Shown one piece after another: positions 7,469-15,765 of a stretch of 64,000 nt of DNA. Position 1 is the stretch's first letter; every line of letters starts with the position of its first letter. The stretch spans positions 93,075-157,074 of the forward strand of contig JAZQBL010000013.1 in assembly GCA_045545665.1 (NCBI GenBank). The letters run 5' to 3'. A model generated the notes under the pieces. It was not told where the DNA came from. It saw only the letters and a list, made by a program, of their open reading frames with translations, and did not search any database. This DNA comes from RGIG7213 sp045545665 (lineage in GTDB: Bacteria > Bacillota > Clostridia > Oscillospirales > CAG-272). The translations under genes were made by a program, and so were the position numbers.

Positions 7469-8872
7469 ATGATAAATTCAACGTCCATTGATGAAAAAAT
7501 ACGTTTTTTTGATGACGCTTTAAGAATATCCGAAAGCTTTGATACCGTACGCAGAGATATAATAGCGTGCAACGTGCGATGCAGTTTTTATTTCGTTGAC
7601 GGTCTTACCAAAGACGAGGTAATGTTGCGGATAATGGATCTTTTCATGAAGCTGAAACAGTTTGATACAGCTTCCCTTTCATCCCTTAAAGATTTTTACG
7701 ACACCTATATACCGTACGTGGAAGTTGAAAGCGCACAAAGTGAACAGCACGTAATCACGGGCGTTCTTTCGGGGATGACGGCGATGGTCGCCGACGGTAT
7801 ACCCGGCGTTATCCTTATAGACTGCAGAACGTATCCCGTACGGGGAATAGAAGAACCCGAAAACGACAAAGTGCTGAGAGGCGCGCGCGTCGGTTTTGTC
7901 GAAACACTCGTTTTTAACGCCGCACTCATTCGCCGCCACATAAGAGATCCGAAACTCACGATGAAGATAAAGACCGTCGGCACCTCTTCAAAAACAGATA
8001 TAGTGCTTTGTTATCTTGACGGAAAGGCAGACAAAAAACTGCTTGAAAATATAGAAAAAAAGCTTGATGAAATAAACGTACCGGCTCTTTCATTATCAAG
8101 TGAATCGCTCGCGGAATGTCTTATAAAAACGCGCTGGTACAATCCTTTTCCGAAAATACGGTACACAGAACGCCCCGATGCGGCATCGGCAAGTATTATG
8201 GAGGGAAGCATTATCGTTTTATGCGACAATTCTCCGTCAGCCATGATCCTGCCGACGTGCATATTTGATTTTTTGCAGGAAACGGACGATTACTATTTTC
8301 CTCCCTTAACAGGCACGTATCTTCGCTTCGTGCGGTGTTCGGTGTTCTTTTTAACGGTATTTTTGTCCCCTCTTTGGTATCTTCTGATAACGCACGACGA
8401 ATATATTCCTCAATGGCTTGACTTTATCCGAATCGAAGAGCTATCGGGACTTCCCGTAATAGTACAGCTCTTTTTGCTTGAATTTGCCGTTGACGGCTTG
8501 AAGCTTGCCGCGCTTAACACTCCGTCAGTTCTTGCGGGAAGCTTTTCTATAATAGGCGGGCTTATACTCGGCGACTTTGCCGTCAAGGTCGGCTGGTTCG
8601 TCCCCGAAACGATACTTTACACAGCCTTCGTCAGCATCGCAAATTTTGCACAGCCGAGCTACGAGCTTGGATATGCATTCAAATTTATGCGCCTTATCCT
8701 GCTTTTGCTGACGGCTTTGTTTGAAATTTGGGGATTTATCGCAGGCGTCATTCTGACGATCGTTCTTATATGCACGAACAAAACGGTACAAGGGCAAAGA
8801 AACTATCTTTATCCGCTCGTACCGTTTAACAAAAAAGCTCTCACAAGGCTTTTAATAAGAAAGAAATTATGA
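7469..8872 (+). CDS. GerA-family spore germination protein (SpoVAF-like)
   Basis: A 467-residue protein of GerAA/SpoVAF type. The soluble N-terminal half holds RGARVGFVETLVFNAALIRR and TSSKTDIVLCYLDG; the C-terminal half has about five hydrophobic segments (from about residue 285) and ends in a basic tail. GerA-type A subunits sit in the inner spore membrane and form the germinant receptor with B and C subunits. No B or C gene follows, which argues for a SpoVAF-like or orphan role. The start ATG 7469 has AAGGTG upstream. It supports a spore-forming host. Confidence 0.85.
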   Translation: MINSTSIDEKIRFFDDALRISESFDTVRRDIIACNVRCSFYFVDGLTKDEVMLRIMDLFMKLKQFDTASLSSLKDFYDTYIPYVEVESAQSEQHVITGVLSGMTAMVADGIPGVILIDCRTYPVRGIEEPENDKVLRGARVGFVETLVFNAALIRRHIRDPKLTMKIKTVGTSSKTDIVLCYLDGKADKKLLENIEKKLDEINVPALSLSSESLAECLIKTRWYNPFPKIRYTERPDAASASIMEGSIIVLCDNSPSAMILPTCIFDFLQETDDYYFPPLTGTYLRFVRCSVFFLTVFLSPLWYLLITHDEYIPQWLDFIRIEELSGLPVIVQLFLLEFAVDGLKLAALNTPSVLAGSFSIIGGLILGDFAVKVGWFVPETILYTAFVSIANFAQPSYELGYAFKFMRLILLLLTALFEIWGFIAGVILTIVLICTNKTVQGQRNYLYPLVPFNKKALTRLLIRKKL

Positions 8873-8913
8873 CCCGCACAGCTGTAATGATCACAGTTTT
8901 CATTTTTTTGTTA

Positions 8914-8951
8914 AAAAAACTTTTCCGAGCTTTCGTTCGGAAAAGTTTTTT
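8914..8951. terminator. bidirectional terminator between the GerA-family gene and the ABC exporter
   Basis: AAAAAACTTTTCCGA (8914-8928) pairs with TCGGAAAAGTTTTTT (8937-8951), giving A and T runs on both sides; it serves both convergent genes. Confidence 0.85.
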
Positions 8952-8954
8952 ATT

Positions 8955-10838
8955 TCACTGTTTATTGCCGCCGTTATACAAAGTATAGTACGTTCCTTGC
9001 TGTGCTATGAGGTCGTCGTGTGTTCCTCTTTCGATTATTCTGCCCTTTTCAAGCACCATTATAACGTCGGAATTTTTAACGGTTGAAAGTCTGTGAGCTA
9101 TTACGAAAACCGTTCTTCCCTTCATAAGACTGTCCATACCTGCCGCGACTATCGCTTCGGTTCTCGTGTCGATGCTCGACGTTGCCTCGTCAAGTATCAG
9201 CACGGGAGGATCGGCAACTGCCGCACGTGCTATTGCAATAAGCTGTCTTTGTCCCTGTGAAAGGCTTGCGCCGTCTGCCGTGAGCATCGTATTATATCCA
9301 TCAGGCAAATGGCTTATAAAGTAATCTGCATTTACAAGCTTTGCGGCAGCCACTACTTCCTCGTCCGTTGCATCGAGTCTTCCGTAACGGATATTATCCG
9401 CAACAGTACCTGTGAAAAGGTGTGTATCCTGAAGCACGACACCGAGTGAACGGCGCAGGTCCGCTTTCTTTATCTTATTGATATTTATTCCGTCGTAGCG
9501 TATCTTACCGTCCTGGATATCGTAAAATCTGTTTATAAGATTCGTTATCGTCGTTTTACCCGCACCCGTTGCACCGACAAAAGCCACCTTCTGTCCCGGA
9601 CGTGCATAAAGCTTGATATCGTGAAGAACGATCTTATCATCTGTATAACCGAAGTCGACGCCGTCGAACACGACGTCACCTGCTAAAGGTGTGTACGTAA
9701 CGCTTCCGTCGGCTTTATGCGGATGGCGCCAAGCCCATTTGCCTGTACGCTCCTTTGTTTCAACGATCTTGCCGTTTTCTTCCTTACAGTTGACAAGAGT
9801 TACGTATCCGTCATCCTGTTCTGCCGGTTCATCAAGGAGTGCAAATATTCTTTCAGCACCCGCAACTGCCATAATTATCGAGTTTATCTGCTGTGATATC
9901 TGCGATATCGGCATATTGAACGTTCTTGTAAACTGCAAAAACGGAACGAGCGAAGCGACGGCAAATCCGCCGACGCCCTTTATCGCCATAACGCCGCCGA
10001 TGATAGCCACAAGCACGTAGTTCAAATAACCGAGGTTGCCCATTATCGGCATTACGATATTTGCAAAGCCGTTTGCGTTTTTCGTCGTCATATAGAGCTC
10101 GTCGTTGAGCTTTTCAAACACTTCCGTCGCCTCGTCTTCGTAATTAAAGACCTTGACGACCTTCTGTCCGTCCGTCATTTCCTCTATATAGCCGTTGACT
10201 GCACCGAGGTTTTTCTGCGTTGCACGGAAGAATTTTGCACTTTTTCCGCCGAGGACTCTCGTTATTATAACGGCAAAGAAGACGACGGTGAGAGCAAGAG
10301 CTGTCAGAAGCGGTGAAAGGATGAGCATTGATATCACCGAGGATATGATAGTTGCAGTCGATGATATAAGGTTCGGTATACTCTGGCTTATGAGCTGGCG
10401 GAGAGTATCCGTATCGTTTGTATAAACGCTCATAATATCGCCGTGGGAGTTTTTATCGAAATATTTTATAGGGAGCTTCTGCATATGTTCAAACAAGTCG
10501 TCACGGATCTTTTTAAGTGTACCCTGGCAAACCGTTACCATCATTCTGTTTGAGCCGAAGACCGACAAAACGCCGATGCCGTACGCCCCTGCGACCTTTG
10601 CAAGCTCCTTTAAAAGGTCGTTGAATGTGGGAGTCGTTTCGGGTGTTTTCATCATAGGCTCGATGAAGTCGGCAATAAGTGTTTTAAAGAACATCGTTCC
10701 GTACGCTGTCGTTACGGCACTTGCGATAAGGCATATGAACACGAGCAAGCACAGCACGGGATAATCGGATATAACGAAGCGCAGCACACGCATCACCGTG
10801 GGAATGGGATTTCGTTTTTTCATTTTCATATTATTCAT
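8955..10838 (-). CDS. ABC exporter half-transporter, catalytically competent subunit
   Basis: A 627-residue fusion of six transmembrane helices and an ATPase. Walker A is GATGAGKTT, the signature is LSQGQRQ (an unusual Q for the second G), Walker B is VLILDEATS with the catalytic Glu, and the switch His is present (VIAHRLSTV). It overlaps the previous gene by 8 bp and ends 4 bp from the bidirectional terminator. Together with the 580-residue partner it should form a heterodimeric multidrug or peptide exporter of BmrCD/TM287-288 type. The substrate is unknown. Confidence 0.9.
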   Translation of the reverse strand: MNNMKMKKRNPIPTVMRVLRFVISDYPVLCLLVFICLIASAVTTAYGTMFFKTLIADFIEPMMKTPETTPTFNDLLKELAKVAGAYGIGVLSVFGSNRMMVTVCQGTLKKIRDDLFEHMQKLPIKYFDKNSHGDIMSVYTNDTDTLRQLISQSIPNLISSTATIISSVISMLILSPLLTALALTVVFFAVIITRVLGGKSAKFFRATQKNLGAVNGYIEEMTDGQKVVKVFNYEDEATEVFEKLNDELYMTTKNANGFANIVMPIMGNLGYLNYVLVAIIGGVMAIKGVGGFAVASLVPFLQFTRTFNMPISQISQQINSIIMAVAGAERIFALLDEPAEQDDGYVTLVNCKEENGKIVETKERTGKWAWRHPHKADGSVTYTPLAGDVVFDGVDFGYTDDKIVLHDIKLYARPGQKVAFVGATGAGKTTITNLINRFYDIQDGKIRYDGININKIKKADLRRSLGVVLQDTHLFTGTVADNIRYGRLDATDEEVVAAAKLVNADYFISHLPDGYNTMLTADGASLSQGQRQLIAIARAAVADPPVLILDEATSSIDTRTEAIVAAGMDSLMKGRTVFVIAHRLSTVKNSDVIMVLEKGRIIERGTHDDLIAQQGTYYTLYNGGNKQ

Positions 10839-12573
10839 CGAAATCAGCTCCCTTCATCTGTGATTCGTATACTTCACGGTAGATATCGTTGGTTTCAAGA
10901 AGCTCGTCGTGTTTGCCGACGGCATTTACCTTTCCTTCGTCAAGCACGATTATCATATCGGCATCGCACACGGAGGATATACGCTGAGCGATGATTATTT
11001 TCGTAACCTCGGGGATATATTCGGCAAACGCTTTCCTTATTTTTGCATCCGTCGACGTATCGACAGCACTTGTCGAGTCGTCAAGTATGAGCACCTTCGG
11101 GGACTTAAGAAGCGCACGCGCGATACACAGACGCTGTTTCTGACCGCCAGATACGTTTGTGCCGCCTCGGTCGATGACGGTATCGTATCCGTCGGGGAAG
11201 GACATAATAAAGTCGTGTGCCTGTGCCGACTTACACGCCGCTATCATCTGTTCGTCGGTTGCGTCCTTGTTGCCCCAGCGGAGGTTATCCTTTATCGTAC
11301 CGGAGAAAAGGACGTTTTTCTGAAGGACCATGGAAACGGCATCACGCAAAGCCTTTATGCTGTAATCCCTTACGTCGACTCCGCCGACCTTGATACATCC
11401 ACCGGTTACGTCGTAGAGTCTTGGAATGAGCTGAACGAGTGTCGTTTTACCGCTTCCCGTACCGCCGATAACGCCGACGACAGCACCTGAGGGAATGGTG
11501 AGGTCTATATGCTCAAGGTTAAGATTTTCTTCATTCTTGGAATAGGAGAAGCAAACGTCGTCGAATACTATTTCGCCGTTTTTGACTTCCGTTACGGGTT
11601 CTTCGGGGTCCTTTATATCTATTTCTTCGTCAAGCACCTGCATGATACGCTCAGCAGATGACTTTGACATCGTCATCATAACGAACACCATAGATATCAT
11701 CATAAGGTTCATAAGTACGTTTATGGTGTAAGAAAGGAAGCTCGTAAGATCGCCCGTTGACATTTCGGTACCGTTTGAATTTACGATTATGTGAGCACCG
11801 AACCAGCATATGAGTATCATACACACGTTCATTGTAAAGTTCATAACGGGGCCGTTCATAATGACGACCTTTTCGGCATTTACGAATCCCTTGTATATGA
11901 AATCGGATGCTTTGTGGAATTTTTTCGTTTCGTATTCTTCTCTTACGTACGATTTTACGACACGCACGCCCGTCAGGTTTTCCTGCACGCTTTCGTTGAG
12001 CTTGTCGTATTTTTCAAATACGAATTTGAATCTGGGGAATGCTTTGGTTGCGACTATCGCAAGTATGCTGCCCAAAAAGAGTATTGCGAAAATATACATT
12101 ATCGACAGCTTTCTGTTGATACGGAACGCCATGATGAGCGCCATTATAAGCATAAGAGGCGCGCGCACGCATATACGTATCATCATCTGAAAGGACATCT
12201 GCACGTTCGTGACGTCCGTCGTCATTCTCGTTACAAGTCCCGACGTTGCAAATTTATCCGTGTTTGCAAACGAAAAGCTCTGTATTTTTTTGAAAATGCC
12301 GAATCTGAGATTTTTTGCAAAACCTGCGGAGGCTTTCGACGCCGTCATAGCACCCGATGCACCGAAGGCAAGCGAGAGCATCGCCATAAGTATCATCAGA
12401 AGTCCCGTTGTAACTATGTGGTTGATATCGCCTTTTTCAACGCCGTCGTCAATGATCGATGCCATAAGATACGGTATCATTATTTCAAGTGCGACTTCGC
12501 CCATAATGAGCAAGGGCGTCAAGAGCGTGATCTTTTTAAATTCCCCGATGTATCGGGCAAGCTTTTTTATCAT
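10831..12573 (-). CDS. ABC exporter half-transporter, degenerate-site subunit
   Basis: A 580-residue TMD-NBD protein. Walker A is GGTGSGKTT and the signature NVSGGQKQR, but Walker B ends VLILDDSTS (Asp in place of the catalytic Glu) and the switch His is replaced by Gln (IIAQRISSV). Such asymmetry is the hallmark of the degenerate-site subunit of heterodimeric exporters, which fits the complementary partner encoded next. The start overlaps the marR stop by 4 bp, so marR and both subunits form one operon. Confidence 0.9.
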   Translation of the reverse strand: MIKKLARYIGEFKKITLLTPLLIMGEVALEIMIPYLMASIIDDGVEKGDINHIVTTGLLMILMAMLSLAFGASGAMTASKASAGFAKNLRFGIFKKIQSFSFANTDKFATSGLVTRMTTDVTNVQMSFQMMIRICVRAPLMLIMALIMAFRINRKLSIMYIFAILFLGSILAIVATKAFPRFKFVFEKYDKLNESVQENLTGVRVVKSYVREEYETKKFHKASDFIYKGFVNAEKVVIMNGPVMNFTMNVCMILICWFGAHIIVNSNGTEMSTGDLTSFLSYTINVLMNLMMISMVFVMMTMSKSSAERIMQVLDEEIDIKDPEEPVTEVKNGEIVFDDVCFSYSKNEENLNLEHIDLTIPSGAVVGVIGGTGSGKTTLVQLIPRLYDVTGGCIKVGGVDVRDYSIKALRDAVSMVLQKNVLFSGTIKDNLRWGNKDATDEQMIAACKSAQAHDFIMSFPDGYDTVIDRGGTNVSGGQKQRLCIARALLKSPKVLILDDSTSAVDTSTDAKIRKAFAEYIPEVTKIIIAQRISSVCDADMIIVLDEGKVNAVGKHDELLETNDIYREVYESQMKGADFDE

Positions 12574-13028
12574 ATCGTCTTTTCTTTCCTTTCATTTTTT
12601 TCAAGTAACGTAAGACGGTCTTCAAGAGTGTCAAGAAGCAAAAAAAGTTCTTTTTTCTGTTCTGCCGTTATCGCACGGCAAAGCTCGTTTTCAACTTCGT
12701 TTATCGTATCCCGCATACGCAAGTCTGCCTCACGGCCTGCAGAGGTGAGGCGGATACGCTTGAGGCGCGCGTCCTTTTCATCGGAGCATCTCGTTATCAA
12801 ACCGTTTTTTTCCATGAGCTGCAATATTGTCGTAACGGAAGAACGGCGGATGCCGAATTCACGCTCTATATCCTTTTGATACACCGGTTCATCCTCTCTG
12901 TGTACCAAAAAACAAATTATCATCGACTGCATATGAGTTACGCCGTATTCCGATATCCTGTTGTCGATATATCTGCGCAAATGATTTGACACGTTGCCAA
13001 GGCGCTTGCCTATATGCTCTGTGTGCAA
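12570..13028 (-). CDS. MarR family transcriptional regulator
   Basis: A 152-residue winged-helix regulator; the core includes DIEREFGIRRSSVTTILQLM and EKNGLITRCSDEKDARLKRI followed by RLTSAGREA, a classic MarR wing. The start is TTG 13028 with AAAGAGGG upstream. As first gene of the exporter operon it probably represses the operon and is released by a ligand, the usual arrangement for drug-export operons. Confidence 0.9.
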   Translation of the reverse strand: MHTEHIGKRLGNVSNHLRRYIDNRISEYGVTHMQSMIICFLVHREDEPVYQKDIEREFGIRRSSVTTILQLMEKNGLITRCSDEKDARLKRIRLTSAGREADLRMRDTINEVENELCRAITAEQKKELFLLLDTLEDRLTLLEKNERKEKTI

Positions 13029-13048
13029 AAATATCCCTCTTTCTTTTG

Positions 13049-13091
13049 TTAGTTTTCTAATTATTCTATATTAATTGTTTTTTCGTTTCAA
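13049..13091 (-). promoter_or_regulatory. promoter and operator candidate of the marR-ABC operon
   Basis: On the minus strand TTGAAA (13091-13086), 17 bp, TAGAAT (13068-13063). A palindrome TTAGTTTTCTAA (13049-13060) lies just downstream of the -10 box, a likely MarR site. Confidence 0.55.
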
Positions 13092-13165
13092 TATATTATT
13101 ATAGTAATTTTTGTGAACAAAGAAAAGTTTTATTAAATATTTTGTGTATACAAAAACATCCCGTC

Positions 13166-13194
13166 TTGACTTTTTTCGTCATTTGATATATCAT
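13166..13194 (+). promoter_or_regulatory. promoter of the PTS-type permease
   Basis: TTGACT (13166-13171), 17 bp, TATCAT (13189-13194), about 30 bp before the start codon. Confidence 0.55.
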
Positions 13195-13225
13195 ATAACC
13201 GTGGTTTAAAAAAGGAGTATCAAAC

Positions 13226-14305
13226 ATGGCTAAAAAAACAAAAAAGACCCCTTGGGGACTTATAAAAGCATACCTTAACAGAGTATTTATAGACGGGCTT
13301 TCGGGAATGGCGCTCGGGCTCTTTGCGACGCTCATCGTCGGCACGATATTAAAACAGCTCGGTGAATATATCCCGGGGGACATCGGCATCATACTTGAAA
13401 AAACGGGTGCTGTTGCACAGATAGCAACAGGTGCCGGCATCGGCTGCGGTGTTGCAACGAAGCTTTCTTCGAAGCCTCTGGTCGTTTTTTCAGCCGCCGT
13501 GTGCGGACTTGTCGGTGCGTTTGCCTCAAAGCTCCCGTATATGAGCGGTGTGTCGCTTTCAGGTCCCGGCGATCCTCTCAATGCGTTTATTGCCGCATAC
13601 GTTTGCGTTGAGATAGGCGCGCTTATAGCGGGAAAAACGAAAATAGATATAATCCTTACCCCTGTCGTATCCGTATTTTGCGGAAGCTTCATCGGATTTG
13701 TGACCGGCGATGAAATAGCAGAATTCAACGCATTTTTGGGAGGTCTTGTTGAGTACGGCGTCGAAGCACGTCCGATACTTGCAGGCATCATCGTTTCCGT
13801 GCTTATGGGAATGTTTCTGACGCTTCCGATAAGCTCGGCAGCAATAGGTGTCATCCTCGGTCTTTCGGGAATTGCCGCAGGTGCGGCAACGGTCGGATGC
13901 TGTGCCAACATGATAGGCTTTGCCGTTATAAGCTACCGAGAAAACAAAATGGGCGGACTTCTTGCCCAGGGACTCGGCACAAGTATGCTCCAGATGCCGA
14001 ATATACTAAAAAGGCCCCTCATATGGCTGCCTGCGATAATCACAAGCGCCATACTCGGACCTTTGTCAACTGTCGTATTTAAAATGACGAACACTCCCGC
14101 CGGCTCGGGAATGGGTACGGCAGGTCTTGTAGGACCTCTGCTTTCGTTTGCCGATATGACCTCAAACGGAGAATCCACAGTATCCGTGCTCATAAAAATA
14201 GCTTTGATGTACTTTATCCTTCCCGCCGTTTTAAGCCTTGCAATATCCGAAGGAATGAGAAAAGCAGGCTTTATAAAGCAGGGAGATATGAAGCTCGACT
14301 TGTGA
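13226..14305 (+). CDS. PTS_EIIC_2-type membrane permease
   Basis: A 359-residue membrane protein with about nine or ten hydrophobic segments and many Gly-rich turns (GAGIGCGVATKLSS, LSGIAAGAATVGCCANMIGF, PAGSGMGTAGLVGPL). This composition fits the PTS_EIIC_2 family of EIIC-like proteins that occur without EIIA or EIIB, as here. AAAAAAGGAG precedes ATG 13226. Whether it transports a sugar by phosphotransfer is doubtful; the substrate is unknown. Its stop codon abuts the stop of the convergent lipoprotein gene. Confidence 0.75.
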   Translation: MAKKTKKTPWGLIKAYLNRVFIDGLSGMALGLFATLIVGTILKQLGEYIPGDIGIILEKTGAVAQIATGAGIGCGVATKLSSKPLVVFSAAVCGLVGAFASKLPYMSGVSLSGPGDPLNAFIAAYVCVEIGALIAGKTKIDIILTPVVSVFCGSFIGFVTGDEIAEFNAFLGGLVEYGVEARPILAGIIVSVLMGMFLTLPISSAAIGVILGLSGIAAGAATVGCCANMIGFAVISYRENKMGGLLAQGLGTSMLQMPNILKRPLIWLPAIITSAILGPLSTVVFKMTNTPAGSGMGTAGLVGPLLSFADMTSNGESTVSVLIKIALMYFILPAVLSLAISEGMRKAGFIKQGDMKLDL

Positions 14306-15217
14306 TCAATGCGCTAATTTCAAGTGAATACGTGCCGTATCGGCTATCACGTTAAGATCGTACGTTTTGTTTTGCCAGCCGCCGAAGGTAAGTGTAACTT
14401 CCTTCGGCATGCCCTTTTCAAGCGTTACGGTCTTATTTGACGTTTTGGCAAACTCACCGTCTTCGTTTTGCGGCACTGCCTCTATCTTAAGCGTTATATC
14501 TTCTTGAGAGGTAACGGTAACGGTTATGGAATTCACATCGTTTTCGGGTGTTGCGTCGCTGCCCGTTTCAATGCTTTTTATATCAAGGGAAAGCGTCCCT
14601 TCGTCTTCAAACACACGTTTAAGCTCGACGTTCGTTCCCGAATACGTACCGTAAAGCGTGTTCCTCGGGTAGTACATCCAAAGCTCGTTTAAAAGCTGTA
14701 CAAGCTCCTCGCTGTAGGAAAGCACGTCACCCTCCGTGTAATGCCCTTCGACTGTACATATTTCCTTTTTTTCGGGTGATATACGGTATATTTTACCTTC
14801 CGTTTCTATCCAGAACGTGCCTTCGGGTGCTTTGCAAATCTCGGACGGCATAAAGCTGAACGCCTCGTCTGTGATCTTTTCGCTTTTTTCATTTGTCGGT
14901 GTAAGTGAAAAAAGCATATTTTTAAACGTACCGCCGTATTTCCCCTTTATTTCTTTTTTTCTTACCGAAAGAGGATCTCCCGCACAGCTCAGAAGAAGAA
15001 AGGACGCTTCTTCCGCTTCATCATCTTCGTTTGACGAAGTGTCCGTATCCGTATTTTCAGCAGTGGTATCTGCCTCTCTGCTTACAAGCTCATCCTCTTT
15101 ATAGTATATATTTTCTTCCGATTCGTTCGTGTTTTGTTCCGTATTGCCGTTTCCGCAGGAGGAAAGTGACACGGCAATTGCCAGAAGAAACAAAAAAATT
15201 CTTACGTATTTTTTCAT
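14306..15217 (-). CDS. lipoprotein of unknown function
   Basis: A 303-residue lipoprotein. The N-terminus MKKYVRIFLFLLAIAVSLSS followed by Cys21 is a lipobox (LSSC). A long Glu/Asp/Thr/Ser-rich linker (about residues 22-72) leads to a C-terminal domain that looks beta-rich. No family recognised. The stop is directly adjacent to the convergent PTS-type gene. Confidence 0.75.
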   Translation of the reverse strand: MKKYVRIFLFLLAIAVSLSSCGNGNTEQNTNESEENIYYKEDELVSREADTTAENTDTDTSSNEDDEAEEASFLLLSCAGDPLSVRKKEIKGKYGGTFKNMLFSLTPTNEKSEKITDEAFSFMPSEICKAPEGTFWIETEGKIYRISPEKKEICTVEGHYTEGDVLSYSEELVQLLNELWMYYPRNTLYGTYSGTNVELKRVFEDEGTLSLDIKSIETGSDATPENDVNSITVTVTSQEDITLKIEAVPQNEDGEFAKTSNKTVTLEKGMPKEVTLTFGGWQNKTYDLNVIADTARIHLKLAH

Positions 15218-15246
15218 AAAAGCTCCATTTGTATTTTGTATTATAT

Positions 15247-15275
15247 AATATACATTATTGATCCCGTTTTGTCAA
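15247..15275 (-). promoter_or_regulatory. promoter of the lipoprotein gene
   Basis: On the minus strand TTGACA (15275-15270), 17 bp, TATATT (15252-15247), upstream of the start at 15217. Confidence 0.7.
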
Positions 15276-15340
15276 GTCGCATATACACCGCTTAAAATCG
15301 GTAATTTTTGTTAAATAAATGTTAATTAACGAAAAAACAC

Positions 15341-15406
15341 TTGACTTTTTTCAATACCGTGATAAAATGGTATTGTTCGTTAGCACTCAAAGCGCACGAG
15401 TGCCAA
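15341..15406 (+). promoter_or_regulatory. groESL promoter with CIRCE operator
   Basis: TTGACT (15341-15346), 16 bp, TAAAAT (15363-15368), then TTAGCACTC-N9-GAGTGCCAA (15380-15406). This differs by one base from the CIRCE consensus and is the binding site of the HrcA repressor, so groESL should be heat-inducible through HrcA. hrcA itself is not in the window. Confidence 0.95.
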
Positions 15407-15445
15407 AAACGGACAATTAACAACAAAATTCGGAGGATAATTAAA

Positions 15446-15733
15446 ATGACTATTAAACCGCTTGCAGACCGTGTCGTAGTTAAGATGGTCGAAGCTGAAG
15501 AAACAACAAAAAGCGGAATCATACTTACAGCATCCGCAAAAGAAAAACCCCAGATAGCAGAAGTCATCGCTGTCGGCCCCGGCGGCATGGTTGACGGTAA
15601 AGAAGTAAAAATGACAGTTACCAAAGGTGCAAAGGTCATACTCAGCAAATATGCCGGAACAGAAGTAAAATGTGACGGCGTTGAATACATTATAGTCAGA
15701 GAAAGCGATATTCTCGCTTGCGTAGAAGACTGA
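15446..15733 (+). CDS. groES: co-chaperonin GroES
   Basis: A 95-residue GroES: MTIKPLADRVVVKMVEAEE, then KSGIILTASAKEKPQ (the mobile loop that contacts GroEL) and YIIVRESDILACVED. It caps the GroEL ring during protein folding in the cytoplasm. The start is ATG 15446 with GGAGG just upstream; the frame stays open back to the promoter, but those codons overlap the CIRCE site. groEL follows 32 bp later. Confidence 0.97.
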   Translation: MTIKPLADRVVVKMVEAEETTKSGIILTASAKEKPQIAEVIAVGPGGMVDGKEVKMTVTKGAKVILSKYAGTEVKCDGVEYIIVRESDILACVED

Positions 15734-15765
15734 CAAACAGCAAAAATCAAGAAAGGAATAAACAA

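Noticed and set aside
11791..12879. A 362-codon plus-strand frame opposite the ABC exporter and marR
   Set aside because: Antisense to two clear genes; rich in His, Arg, Tyr and Phe, with no ribosome site.
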